From Clostridiales bacterium (GTDB lineage: Bacteria; Bacillota; Clostridia; UBA1381): DNA of 32,379 nucleotides. Shown here in pieces: positions 13,177 through 23,003 of this stretch. The stretch spans positions 1 through 32,379 of the forward strand of contig JAQXUJ010000019.1 of NCBI GenBank assembly GCA_029219925.1. Direction: 5' to 3'. Position 1 is the first letter of the stretch; every line of letters begins with the position of its first letter. The position numbers were made by a program, and so were the translations under genes. A model generated the notes under the pieces. The model searched no databases. It worked only from the letters and a program-made list of their open reading frames with translations, and was not told where the DNA came from.

Positions 13177-13305
13177 TACTTGCAAAAAATTCCCGAGGAT
13201 GCAAAGGCGGCAGTCTATGTAATACCGCTTTTGCCGTACCGTTGTCACGTGGAAGGTATTCCGAAACGACCTATTATTAAAAAAGGAAAGGATTGTGATA
13301 TTATT

Positions 13306-14325
13306 ATGAAGCAGCAACTTCAAGAAATCAAAAAACAGGCTGAAGAGCATCTAAAAAATGCATGCACAGCCGACGCATTGGAGGAATTGCGCATTAAATA
13401 CCTGGGCAAAAAGGGCGAGCTGACCGCCATTTTAAAAGGAATGGGTAAGCTGGCTGCCGAGGAGCGTCCTGTTATAGGCGCAATGGCAAATGAGATAAGA
13501 GAATTTTTATCCGGCGAAATTGACGCAAAAAAGGCGGAAATTGAAAAGCTTGTCCGGGACGCAAAGCTCAAGTCGGAGGTTATAGACATATCCATGCCCG
13601 GCAGAAAGCCTGAAATCGGCACATCTCACCCTATTACCAAGGTTCTTGACGAATTCAAAGATGCAGTAGTGGGAATGGGCTTTCAGATTATGGAAGGGCC
13701 GGAGGTGGAAACCGACTACTACAACTTTGAGGCACTTAATATTCCAAAAAATCACCCGGCACGAGATACGCAGGACACCTTTTACATTGACGAAAATACT
13801 GTTTTAAGGACCCAGACGTCACCCATGCAGATTCGAGTTATGGAAAATACCAAGCCGCCGATACGCATTATTGCTCCCGGCAGGGTTTACCGGAGCGACG
13901 CCGTTGACGCAACCCATTCCCCGATTTTCCACCAGATTGAAGGACTTGTAGTTGACAAGGGCATAACCATGGCTGATTTAAAGGGTACGTTGGAAACGCT
14001 TATCAGATCCATTTACGGCGAGCATACAAAGGTACGCTTCCGTCCGCACCACTTCCCCTTCACCGAACCGTCGGCGGAAACCGATGTCTGCTGCTTTAAC
14101 TGCGGCGGCAAGGGCTGCAGCGTGTGCAAGGGCGAGGGCTGGATTGAAATTCTCGGCTGCGGCATGGTTCATCCGAAGGTTCTGGCAAACTGCGGAATTG
14201 ACCCTGAAATATATTCCGGCTTTGCCTTCGGAATCGGTCTTGAACGTCTGGTTATGGGCAGATACGATATTAATGACATAAGACTGTTCTTTGAAAATGA
14301 CGTAAGATTTCTGAAGCAATTTTAA
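13306..14325 (+). CDS. pheS: Phenylalanine--tRNA ligase alpha subunit
   Basis: Track ORF begins at 13180, but AAAAGGAAAGG RBS and [19 protein letters not shown] support start at 13306; [41 protein letters not shown]. Confidence 0.95.
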   Translation: MKQQLQEIKKQAEEHLKNACTADALEELRIKYLGKKGELTAILKGMGKLAAEERPVIGAMANEIREFLSGEIDAKKAEIEKLVRDAKLKSEVIDISMPGRKPEIGTSHPITKVLDEFKDAVVGMGFQIMEGPEVETDYYNFEALNIPKNHPARDTQDTFYIDENTVLRTQTSPMQIRVMENTKPPIRIIAPGRVYRSDAVDATHSPIFHQIEGLVVDKGITMADLKGTLETLIRSIYGEHTKVRFRPHHFPFTEPSAETDVCCFNCGGKGCSVCKGEGWIEILGCGMVHPKVLANCGIDPEIYSGFAFGIGLERLVMGRYDINDIRLFFENDVRFLKQF

Positions 14326-14345
14326 TTATGAAAGGACTGATATAA

Positions 14346-16730
14346 ATGAAAGTACCAATGAGTTGGTTTAACGATTATACAGATATAAGCGGCGTTACAC
14401 CCAAGGAATATAATGATGCCCTGACCATGACAGGCTCCAAGGTGGAAACCATTGAAAGTCTGGGCGCAGATATAAAGAATGTTGTCACAGGCAGAATCCT
14501 TGAAATCACCGACCACCCTGACTCCGACCACATGGTTATATGCAAGGTGGACGTGGGTGATGAGGTTTTGCAAATCGTAACGGGTGCGCCCAATGTCAAG
14601 GCAGGACAGATTGTGCCTGTTGCAAAAAATGACTCCTATCTTCCCGGAGGTGTTCATATTAAAACCGGCAAGCTCCGCGGTGTTGAATCCTGCGGCATGC
14701 TTTGTTCTCACGAGGAGCTGGGATTGTCGGAAAGCGACCTTTCTTGGACGCCGGAATACGGAATTTTAATACTTCCCGAGGATACCAAGGTGGGCGTTGA
14801 TATTAAGGATATTTTCGGTCTGAATGAAAACGTGGTTGAATTTGAGATTACTTCAAATCGCCCCGACTGCTTCAGCGTAATCGGTCTTGCCCGGGAAACG
14901 GCAGCAACCTTTAAAAAGCCATTCTCGGTTAAAAAACCGAAATTTACCGAAAATTCGGAAAATATTGCCGATACCCTTTCGGTAACTGTTGAAAATCCCG
15001 AAAAGTGCCTGAGATACTGCGCCCGCATGGTTAAAAACGTAAAAATCGAGCCGTCGCCGGCATGGCTTGCGCGCCGTCTTAAAGCGTCGGGCATACGTCC
15101 CATCAACAATATTGTCGATATAACAAACTATATTCTTCTGGAATACGGTCAGCCTATGCACGCCTTCGACCTGCGCCATATTTCCGGCGAAAAAATCGTT
15201 GTCCGCAATGCCGGAGACGGAGAGATAATCAAAACCCTCGATGAACAGGACAGAGAATTGAACCATAACGACCTGGTAATAGCCGATGCGGAAAAAGCGG
15301 TTGCAATAGCCGGAGTAATGGGCGGCTTCAACTCAGAAATTGAAGACGACACCACCACCGTTGTTTTTGAATCCGCAACCTTCGACGCCGTATCGGTACG
15401 TCTTACGGCGCAAAAAGCCGGTCTTCGCACTGAGGCATCGTCACGATATGAGAAGGGGCTTGACCCCAATAATACCGTTCCTGCGGTTGAACGCGCCTGT
15501 GAGCTTGTGGAAATGCTGGGCTGCGGAGAAAACGTCGGAGGCATGATTGACGTTAAGGGCAACATCAAGCCTCGCACCGTTCTTGATTTCCGTCCCGACA
15601 AAATTAATGCATTTTTGGGCATCAACATCTCCAAAGAGGAAATGGCGGGATATTTAAAAGCCCTTGAATTTGACGTTGACCTTGACACTATGAAAATCAC
15701 AGCTCCCTCCTTCCGCCCCGATATTGAAGCGGAAGCGGATATTGCGGAGGAAATCGCCCGCTTTTACGGCTACGATAAAATCCCGACAACACCTATTTCC
15801 GGCGAAGCGACAAAGGGATATTTTTCACCCCTGCAAAAATTCCGCAAAAATCTTGCCAATGCGCTTATTGCACAGGGCATGAACGAGATTTTTACCTTCA
15901 CCTTTACCTCTCCCGCAGAGTTTGACAAGCTGGAGCTTGCTACGGACAGTCCGCTGCGCAATGCGGTTAAAATAAGCAATCCTCTGGGTGAGGACACCTC
16001 CATCATGAGAACAACCACGCTTTCGTCCATGCTGGAAACAATGTCCTACAACTATAACAGAAAAAATGACACAGTCAGTCTATACGAAATCAGTAAGGTA
16101 TTTATCCCCACAAAGGACGGCGAGCTTCCCGACGAGCCGGAAATGCTGACTGTCGGAATGTATAGAAAGGGCATGGATTTCTTTGATATAAAGGGTATTC
16201 TTGAGGCTGTATTTGATTCTCTTAACATCAAGGGTATCGAATTTAAGCAGCTCACCGATAATCCCACCTTCCATCCGGGAAGAACCGCCGCTGTAACTGC
16301 CGGCGGAAGTCAAATAGGCGTCGTGGGTGAAATTCATCCGAGCGTTTCGGACAATTTTGACATCGGAGTACCGTGCTATGCGGCGGAAATAAACATTGCC
16401 GATTTATTTGCCTGCGTTGACGGAAATATTAAATTCAAGCCCCTGCCGAAATTCCCGGCAGCAGAACGCGACATTGCGGTACTTGTTGATAAATCGGTTG
16501 CCGTTGGAGATCTTCGTGCAACAATGGTAAAAGCCGCCGGCGCTCTGCTTGATTCAATTAAGCTGTTTGATGTGTACGAGGGCGACAGAATTCCCGAAGG
16601 GAAAAAGAGCGTCGCCTTCGCAATTACCTTCCGCGCACCCGACAGGAGCCTTACTAATGATGAGGTCAACAGAGTATTTAATAAAATTGTCAAAGATTTG
16701 CAGTATAAAAATGACGCTCATCTGAGATAA
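14346..16730 (+). CDS. pheT: Phenylalanine--tRNA ligase beta subunit
   Basis: 794 aa; EMAP/tRNA-binding N-domain, B3/B4, B5 and FDX-ACB C-terminal domain. Confidence 0.96.
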   Translation: MKVPMSWFNDYTDISGVTPKEYNDALTMTGSKVETIESLGADIKNVVTGRILEITDHPDSDHMVICKVDVGDEVLQIVTGAPNVKAGQIVPVAKNDSYLPGGVHIKTGKLRGVESCGMLCSHEELGLSESDLSWTPEYGILILPEDTKVGVDIKDIFGLNENVVEFEITSNRPDCFSVIGLARETAATFKKPFSVKKPKFTENSENIADTLSVTVENPEKCLRYCARMVKNVKIEPSPAWLARRLKASGIRPINNIVDITNYILLEYGQPMHAFDLRHISGEKIVVRNAGDGEIIKTLDEQDRELNHNDLVIADAEKAVAIAGVMGGFNSEIEDDTTTVVFESATFDAVSVRLTAQKAGLRTEASSRYEKGLDPNNTVPAVERACELVEMLGCGENVGGMIDVKGNIKPRTVLDFRPDKINAFLGINISKEEMAGYLKALEFDVDLDTMKITAPSFRPDIEAEADIAEEIARFYGYDKIPTTPISGEATKGYFSPLQKFRKNLANALIAQGMNEIFTFTFTSPAEFDKLELATDSPLRNAVKISNPLGEDTSIMRTTTLSSMLETMSYNYNRKNDTVSLYEISKVFIPTKDGELPDEPEMLTVGMYRKGMDFFDIKGILEAVFDSLNIKGIEFKQLTDNPTFHPGRTAAVTAGGSQIGVVGEIHPSVSDNFDIGVPCYAAEINIADLFACVDGNIKFKPLPKFPAAERDIAVLVDKSVAVGDLRATMVKAAGALLDSIKLFDVYEGDRIPEGKKSVAFAITFRAPDRSLTNDEVNRVFNKIVKDLQYKNDAHLR

Positions 16731-16775
16731 AATCCTACTTTTTACCGGCATATTATAAAAAAATGCAAATAACTG

Positions 16776-16804
16776 TTGACATCAGATAAAAAGCGTGGTA
16801 TAAT
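16776..16804 (+). promoter_or_regulatory. Consensus promoter for the lysine riboswitch operon
   Basis: TTGACA-17 nt-TATAAT. Confidence 0.85.
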
Positions 16805-16812
16805 TAAAACAC

Positions 16813-16984
16813 TTGGTAGAGGTCGCACTTTCGTAATCAGTAACGAACGGATAACTAAGCATTGACAAATGCGATGCCGTGCGTGAAAGGTACGGGTGCC
16901 GAGGACGGTCATGTCAAAGACCGATCCGGCAGAGCAAAATAAGATTTGCTTTGCTGTCGTGTATCATGCACGGAGAGCTATCCA
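16813..16984 (+). ncRNA. Lysine riboswitch (L-box)
   Basis: GTAGAGGTCGCA...AGTAA...GTGCGTGAAAGGTACGGGTGCCGA...GCACGGAGAGCTATCC pattern, upstream of lysA. Confidence 0.9.
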
Positions 16985-17010
16985 TATTTGTTTTTGTATA
17001 AAAGCATTTT

Positions 17011-17039
17011 AAGATAGTCTGCCAAAGGCTATCTTTTTT
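17011..17039 (+). terminator. Riboswitch expression-platform terminator
   Basis: AAGATAG-TCTGCCAAAGG-CTATCTT-TTTT. Confidence 0.8.
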
Positions 17040-17103
17040 GCATATTAAAATGCATAAAGGTCAAGCCGCAATACTATACTTTTATCGGTAGGAGGATAAA
17101 ATA

Positions 17104-18402
17104 ATGCAGATTTGTAACAACATCGGAACAAATGAAAAGGGTAATCTTACCTTTGCAGGCTTTGATACGGTAGAGCTTGCCAAAAAGTACGGCACTCCGC
17201 TGTACCTAATGGACGAGAATAAAATTCGTGAAAAAATGCGCACCTACAAAAAAGCGATGAAAAAGCATTTCGGTGACGGAGCAATGCCGATTTACGCCAG
17301 CAAGGCGGCAAGCTTTAAAAGAATGTACAGAATTGCAAAAGAAGAGGATATAGGCATCGATGTGGTTTCTATAGGTGAAATTTATACCGCACTGTCTGCG
17401 GAATATGATATTTCCCGTGCGTTTTTCCACGGTAATAATAAAACCCCTGACGAGATTTCCTTTGCCATTGAGAATAATATTGGATATTTTGTGGCAGATT
17501 CTCTGACTGAGCTTGAGAGCATCAACGCTGAAGCGGCAAGACAGGGTAAACGCCAGAAGGTTCTTCTGCGTATTACTCCGGGTATCGACACACACACAAA
17601 CAAGAAAATAGCTACCGGCAATGTAGACTCAAAGTTCGGTGTTGCCATAGCCACCGGTCAGGCATATGAGTTTGTCGGAGCGGCTCTGGGCTTTAAAAAT
17701 ATTGATTTATACGGCTATCATTGCCATGTAGGTTCTCAGGTCTTCGACGCGGAAACCTTTATTGATGCCGTTGATATCATGATGGATTTTTCCGCTGAGG
17801 TTAAGCGCCGCTACGGTTATGAAGGTGAAATTCTGAATTTGGGCGGTGGCTTCGGCGTACGTTATGTTGCGTCCCAGCCGGATTTGGATATTGAAAACAG
17901 TATCCGGGAGGTCGGAGAGGTTCTTACGCAGAAATGCACCGACCTGAATATGAAAAAGCCGAAAATTCTTATGGAGCCGGGCAGAAGTATTGTTGCGGAT
18001 GCGGGCATGACTCTTTATACTGTCGGCACCGTTAAGCAGATTACAAACTTCAAAAACTATGTTGCCATAGACGGCGGTATGGCGGATAATCCCCGTTTTG
18101 CGCTTTATGACGCAGAATATACCGTTGTAACGGCAAACAAGGCCACTCTTCCCAAGCATTACCGCTGCACTCTTGTGGGAAAATGCTGTGAAAGCGGTGA
18201 CATTATTCAGGAGGATATTCACATCGCAAAACCGGAAAAGGGAGATACTGTTGCGGTATTAACCACCGGCGCATACAACTATTCCATGGCGTCAAACTAC
18301 AACCGTCTTGCAAAGCCTCCTGTCGTAATGCTGGCAGACGGCAAAGACTATGTTGCGGTAAAACGAGAAACACTCGAGGATATTATCCGCAATGATGTCT
18401 GA
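17104..18402 (+). CDS. lysA: Diaminopimelate decarboxylase
   Basis: 432 aa; YASKAASFK PLP-Lys region, GYHCHVGSQ, LNLGGGFGVRY, EPGRSIVADAG. Confidence 0.96.
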   Translation: MQICNNIGTNEKGNLTFAGFDTVELAKKYGTPLYLMDENKIREKMRTYKKAMKKHFGDGAMPIYASKAASFKRMYRIAKEEDIGIDVVSIGEIYTALSAEYDISRAFFHGNNKTPDEISFAIENNIGYFVADSLTELESINAEAARQGKRQKVLLRITPGIDTHTNKKIATGNVDSKFGVAIATGQAYEFVGAALGFKNIDLYGYHCHVGSQVFDAETFIDAVDIMMDFSAEVKRRYGYEGEILNLGGGFGVRYVASQPDLDIENSIREVGEVLTQKCTDLNMKKPKILMEPGRSIVADAGMTLYTVGTVKQITNFKNYVAIDGGMADNPRFALYDAEYTVVTANKATLPKHYRCTLVGKCCESGDIIQEDIHIAKPEKGDTVAVLTTGAYNYSMASNYNRLAKPPVVMLADGKDYVAVKRETLEDIIRNDV

Positions 18403-18407
18403 TTCTA

Positions 18408-18436
18408 TTGACACATAGGAATAAAAATGGTAATAT
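18408..18436 (+). promoter_or_regulatory. Candidate internal promoter upstream of asd
   Basis: TTGACA-17 nt-TAATAT in the lysA-asd gap. Confidence 0.55.
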
Positions 18437-18479
18437 AAACATAGGCCTTGACCAAGGCCGGATTGGAGATTTTAAAAAG

Positions 18480-19562
18480 ATGAAACAAAGTTATAAAGTA
18501 GGCATTATCGGCGCTACGGGAATGGTAGGTCAAAGATTTATCGACTTGCTGAAGGATCACCCGTGGTTTAAAATATCCGTTCTTGCAGCTTCCGGAAGGA
18601 GCGCGGGTAAAACCTACCGAGAGGCTGTCGGCAGTAAATGGGTTATGGAAAATGAACTCCCCAAATATGTCGGGGATATGATCGTTATGGACGCTTCCGC
18701 CGATGCGGAAAAGATTGCCGACGCAGTAGATTTTGTATTCTGCGCGGTGAATATGAAGAAGGACGAGATAAAGGCCCTCGAAGAAAAATACGCAAAGCTT
18801 GAGTGCCCTGTAATTTCCAACAACTCGGCACACCGCCACACGCCGGACGTACCAATGGTAATACCGGAAATCAACCCCGACCATATAGAGATTATCAAAG
18901 CTCAGAGGGAGCGGCTCGGAACAAAGCGCGGTTTTATAGCGGTCAAGTCCAACTGCTCAATCCAGAGCTATGTTCCGGCACTGCATCCGCTGATGAAATA
19001 TGGCGTAACCAAGGTTCTGGCAACCACCTATCAGGCTATTTCCGGAGCAGGCAAAACCTTTGAAACATGGCCGGAAATGGTTGATAATCTCATCCCTTAT
19101 ATCGGCGGTGAGGAAGAAAAATCCGAGCTTGAGCCGCTGAAGGTTTGGGGGCATATCGAAAACGGCAGGATTATTGATGCCGAGTCGCCGTCCATCACCA
19201 CGCAATGTCTGCGTGTGCCTGTATCCAACGGTCATACAGCGGCTGTGTTTGTCAGCTTTGCAGATAAGCCGTCCATGGAACAGATTAAAGAGGACTGGAA
19301 GAATTTCCGTGGCGTTCCTCAGGAGCTGGAGCTTCCCCACGCACCCAAGCAATTTTTGAACTATTTTGAAGAAAACGACCGTCCGCAAAGCAAGCTGGAC
19401 AGAAATCTTGAAGGCGGCATGGCGGTTTCTATCGGCAGACTCCGTCCCGATACACAGTACGATTATAAATTTGTCTGCCTGTCCCATAACACCCTCCGCG
19501 GTGCAGCCGGCGGAGGCGTGCTTTTGGCGGAATTATTGGCAAAAAAGGGATATTTTGACTGA
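18480..19562 (+). CDS. asd: Aspartate-semialdehyde dehydrogenase, archaeal/eukaryotic-type
   Basis: Start trimmed to MKQSYKVGIIGATGMVGQRF with GGAG RBS; VKSNCSIQSYVPALHPL active-site Cys region. Confidence 0.93.
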   Translation: MKQSYKVGIIGATGMVGQRFIDLLKDHPWFKISVLAASGRSAGKTYREAVGSKWVMENELPKYVGDMIVMDASADAEKIADAVDFVFCAVNMKKDEIKALEEKYAKLECPVISNNSAHRHTPDVPMVIPEINPDHIEIIKAQRERLGTKRGFIAVKSNCSIQSYVPALHPLMKYGVTKVLATTYQAISGAGKTFETWPEMVDNLIPYIGGEEEKSELEPLKVWGHIENGRIIDAESPSITTQCLRVPVSNGHTAAVFVSFADKPSMEQIKEDWKNFRGVPQELELPHAPKQFLNYFEENDRPQSKLDRNLEGGMAVSIGRLRPDTQYDYKFVCLSHNTLRGAAGGGVLLAELLAKKGYFD

Positions 19563-19582
19563 CTTTGAAAGGAGTAATTACC

Positions 19583-20473
19583 ATGAAAAAGCTACCCTTT
19601 ACAGGCTCGGGCGTTGCTCTTATAACGCCCTTCAACAGCGACGGCACACCCAATTACGATAAGCTCGACGAGCTTATTGAAATGCACATTGCACATAAAA
19701 CCGATGCTCTTATTGTCTGCGGAACAACAGGCGAGGCGCCAACTCTGCCGGACAGCGATCATCTGGAGGTTATAAAGCACACCGTTGAAAAGGCTGCCGG
19801 AAGAATAGTCGTTATCGGAGGAACCGGCAGCAATTATACACAGCATGCGATTGAATTTTCGCAAAAGGCTGAGGAATACGGCTGTGATGCGGTTCTATGC
19901 GTAACGCCATATTATAACAAAGCGTCTCAAAAAGGGCTTGTGGAACACTATACCGCTATCGCAAATTCTATTTCCATCCCTGTAATTCTCTATAACGTGC
20001 CTTCAAGAACCGGTGTGAATTTGTCTATTCCGGCGCTTAAAGAGCTGGCGAAGGTGGAAAATATAGTTGCCGTCAAGGAGGCAAGCGGAAACATCAGTTA
20101 TGCCACAAAAATCAGAAAGGAAGTTCCTGAGCTTTATATGTATTCGGGCAACGATGATATTATTGTGCCTGTCATGTCTATCGGAGGAAAGGGTGTAATA
20201 TCGGTTGTCGCAAATATTTTGCCCGAGGAAACCCACAATATATGTGAGTATTATTTAAACGGAGAAACCGACAAATCTCTTTCACTGCAGCTTCAAATGC
20301 TTGACCTTATAAACAATCTGTTCATTGAGGTCAACCCCATACCGGTAAAAACCGCCATGAATCTTTTAGGATATGACGTGGGAGGTCTAAATCTTCCCCT
20401 TTGCGATATGGAGGAAAAGAATCTGAATATACTCAAAAAATCGCTGGAGGACTACGGCGTAAAAAAACTATAA
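19583..20473 (+). CDS. dapA: 4-hydroxy-tetrahydrodipicolinate synthase
   Basis: Start trimmed to MKKLPFTGSGVALITPF with AAAGGAG RBS; CGTTGEAPTL, YNVPSRTGVN, VAVKEASGN. Confidence 0.96.
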   Translation: MKKLPFTGSGVALITPFNSDGTPNYDKLDELIEMHIAHKTDALIVCGTTGEAPTLPDSDHLEVIKHTVEKAAGRIVVIGGTGSNYTQHAIEFSQKAEEYGCDAVLCVTPYYNKASQKGLVEHYTAIANSISIPVILYNVPSRTGVNLSIPALKELAKVENIVAVKEASGNISYATKIRKEVPELYMYSGNDDIIVPVMSIGGKGVISVVANILPEETHNICEYYLNGETDKSLSLQLQMLDLINNLFIEVNPIPVKTAMNLLGYDVGGLNLPLCDMEEKNLNILKKSLEDYGVKKL

Positions 20474-20486
20474 GAGGTTAGAACCA

Positions 20487-21248
20487 ATGACAAACATAAT
20501 TTTAAACGGCTGTAACGGAAAAATGGGCAGGGTTATAACCCGCATTGCCGAAGCAGATCCGGACTGTACCATTGTTGCGGGAATAGACATAAACAATTAC
20601 TGCGAAAACGACTATCCCGTATATACCAACGCTGAGGAATGTATCGTAAAAGCGGACGTTATAGTTGACTTTTCGCATCCATCGGCATTCTTTGGTCTTT
20701 TGGACTACGCAAAAGACACAAAAACACCGCTTATTGCCGCAACGACAGGTCTGTCAGACGAGCAAAGAGACGCTCTTTCCGATGCGTCACAGCAGCTTCC
20801 CGTATTTTTTTCGGCAAATATGAGTCTCGGAATAAATCTGCTTACTGAGCTTGCAAAGAAAGCGGCGGCGCTATTGGAAGACAGCTTTGATATAGAAATT
20901 CTCGAAAAGCACCACAATCAGAAAATAGACGCCCCCAGCGGAACTGCTCTTGCTATTGCAGACGCAATTTCAGGCGAGCTGACCACGGTTCCCGAATATG
21001 TATATGACCGTCACAGCGTGCGCAAAAAGCGCTCTGCTAACGAAATCGGAATACATTCAATCCGCGGCGGCACCATTGTCGGCGAGCATGAGGTGATTTT
21101 CGCCGGTCAGGACGAGGTAATCTCGCTCAAGCATCAGGCGGCATCTAAAGAAGTTTTCGCAGTAGGCGCAATACGCGCCGCAAAGTTTATGAAAGGCAAG
21201 CCTAACGGCATGTACAGCATGACCGATTTAATCGGAGAAATATTATGA
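20487..21248 (+). CDS. dapB: 4-hydroxy-tetrahydrodipicolinate reductase
   Basis: 253 aa; LNGCNGKMGRVI, EKHHNQKIDAPSGTAL, GTIVGEHEVIFAG. Confidence 0.96.
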   Translation: MTNIILNGCNGKMGRVITRIAEADPDCTIVAGIDINNYCENDYPVYTNAEECIVKADVIVDFSHPSAFFGLLDYAKDTKTPLIAATTGLSDEQRDALSDASQQLPVFFSANMSLGINLLTELAKKAAALLEDSFDIEILEKHHNQKIDAPSGTALAIADAISGELTTVPEYVYDRHSVRKKRSANEIGIHSIRGGTIVGEHEVIFAGQDEVISLKHQAASKEVFAVGAIRAAKFMKGKPNGMYSMTDLIGEIL

Positions 21249-21766
21249 GTCTGATTCCGAAGGCCTGTTTCTTTACAGGTCACCGAATTATTCCTGCCAA
21301 CAAGCGCAATATAATAAAAAGCCTTTTAAGACAGGAAATATTGAATAAAATAAATGACGGCGTAACGGTATTTATTTCCGGCGGCGCCCTTGGTTTTGAT
21401 ACCCTTGCGGCGGAGCAGGTCATAGATATTCGCGGCGACTATGATATGATTCACCTTTGTCTGTATCTTCCCTGCCATAATCATGATATAAGCTGGAACC
21501 CATCCGACAGACAGCGCTTTTATGATATTAAAAGCAGTGCGGATGAAATTTATTATGTTACGAAAAACGACTATGCTCCCGGCTGCATGAAAAAGCGCAA
21601 CAATGCTATGGTGGAAGCCTCGGACTGCGGTATAGCATACATGACCAAGGCATCCAGCGGCAGTGCACAAACTGTGCGAATGGCAATGGAAAAGGGGATT
21701 GACGTGATAAACATAGCTGATATTAATTACGATGAAATTTATTCTGACGAAAATTTTTTTCAGTAA
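21245..21766 (+). CDS. SLOG/DUF1273 (YpsA-like) family protein
   Basis: 173 aa; ACFFTGHR, FISGGALGFDTLAAEQV, KKRNNAMVEASDCGIAYM; ATGA overlap with dapB. Confidence 0.85.
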   Translation: MSLIPKACFFTGHRIIPANKRNIIKSLLRQEILNKINDGVTVFISGGALGFDTLAAEQVIDIRGDYDMIHLCLYLPCHNHDISWNPSDRQRFYDIKSSADEIYYVTKNDYAPGCMKKRNNAMVEASDCGIAYMTKASSGSAQTVRMAMEKGIDVINIADINYDEIYSDENFFQ

Positions 21767-21778
21767 ACTATTCTGTAG

Positions 21779-21810
21779 GAGAGCCGATAATATCGGCTCT
21801 CTCCGTTTAT
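21779..21810. terminator. Terminator at the end of the lysA-dap operon, convergent region
   Basis: GGAGAGCCGATAATATCGGCTCTCTCC followed by GTTTATTGTTTTT. Confidence 0.8.
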
Positions 21811-23003
21811 TGTTTTTCGAGCATATCCTCATGCAGAATCACGCCGTTTAAACGGAGCTTTTCCTGCAGCAGCGCAACATCAACTTGCTGAGCCTTTGTC
21901 ATCATTGCCGCCGCAATGCCCGCCGCCTCTCCGGTTACCGCACAGCAGGGGATTACCCTGGATATATCCCACATTAAATCGGTTACGGAAATACATCTTC
22001 CTGCCGCAAATATGTTAGGACATTCTTTTGTGTACAGTGTTTCAAAGGGCACTTCATAAACAGGTCCCCTCTTTTTCCAGTTTGAAATCATACCGATTGA
22101 GGTATCGAAATGCTTGTGTTCTTCGGTGCTGTCAAGCTCATATTCTCCCACCAGCCTTCTCGTCATTCTAAGCTGAGGAATAGTGGGCATAGTCACCGGT
22201 ATCCTTCCGTTCTTCCCTGCGTCAATAAGCATCTGTTCATGGGACAACTGTACCATTTCGCTGTTATCCCATGCGTCCAAGCCGGAAAACCGCCGTTCAA
22301 TCAATGCTTTGTTATTGTCGGACTCCGGGTCTTCAGAATAGCCCAGCATGTTCAGCTTTGCGCCATTTTCTCCGCTGAAATAATACCAGCAGGCAAGCAC
22401 ATTCTTTGCCGCAAATTCTGCGGTTTTCAGTCCGCTGTACCAAAAAATATCAGCATCGCCGGTAGCGTCTACAGCAGCCGACACACGAATCGCCTGACGC
22501 CCGCTCTTATTTTCTACAATTATGTGCGTAAGTTTGTTGTCCTCCATTTTGGTCCGGCACAGCATTGTGCCGTAGAGGATTGTAACTCCCTCTTTTAACA
22601 ACAGCCGTTCCGCCTCCATGGCAAAGAACTGGGCATTGTACTGTGTTTCAAAACGATGATTCATTCGCTTTTCTCTTGGACTGTCACTAAACCACTCTTC
22701 GCAGCGGTAACCCTCAAGTTCATGCTTTGCGGACATGCGTATAAGCTCCTCGCATATACCGAAGGAAACCTGTCTGCCCATTCCGTCGCAAAGAGGCAGG
22801 TATATTGTCACCAGCCCGGACGTGGCAAGGCCGCCGAGTATGTACGAGCTTTCCACAAGCAATACCTTTGCTCCCTGACGAGCAGCTGCCAGCGCCGCAG
22901 AAATTCCGGCAATACCACCGCCCGCAACAGCCACGTCAAATTCAGCTTTGACCTCTGTTTTCAAATGCTCTGTCAGTTCCATAGCTTTAACCACTTTCAT
23001 CAT
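21807..23003 (-). CDS. FAD-dependent oxidoreductase (FAD_oxidored / PF12831-like)
   Basis: FDVAVAGGGIAGISAALAAARQGAKVLLVESSYILGG dinucleotide fold, AAVDATGDAD; start MMKVVKAMEL with GGAAAG RBS overlapping the end of citrate synthase. Confidence 0.87.
   Translation of the reverse strand: MMKVVKAMELTEHLKTEVKAEFDVAVAGGGIAGISAALAAARQGAKVLLVESSYILGGLATSGLVTIYLPLCDGMGRQVSFGICEELIRMSAKHELEGYRCEEWFSDSPREKRMNHRFETQYNAQFFAMEAERLLLKEGVTILYGTMLCRTKMEDNKLTHIIVENKSGRQAIRVSAAVDATGDADIFWYSGLKTAEFAAKNVLACWYYFSGENGAKLNMLGYSEDPESDNNKALIERRFSGLDAWDNSEMVQLSHEQMLIDAGKNGRIPVTMPTIPQLRMTRRLVGEYELDSTEEHKHFDTSIGMISNWKKRGPVYEVPFETLYTKECPNIFAAGRCISVTDLMWDISRVIPCCAVTGEAAGIAAAMMTKAQQVDVALLQEKLRLNGVILHEDMLEKQ

Noticed and set aside
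13180-13305. N-terminal extension of PheS in the ORF track
   Set aside because: A strong RBS and conserved PheS-like N-terminus place the start at 13306.
15149-15700. 183-aa minus-strand ORF inside pheT
   Set aside because: Antisense shadow of pheT with composition typical of reverse-frame translation.
17707-18222. 171-aa minus-strand ORF inside lysA
   Set aside because: Antisense to a certain CDS; no independent evidence of coding.
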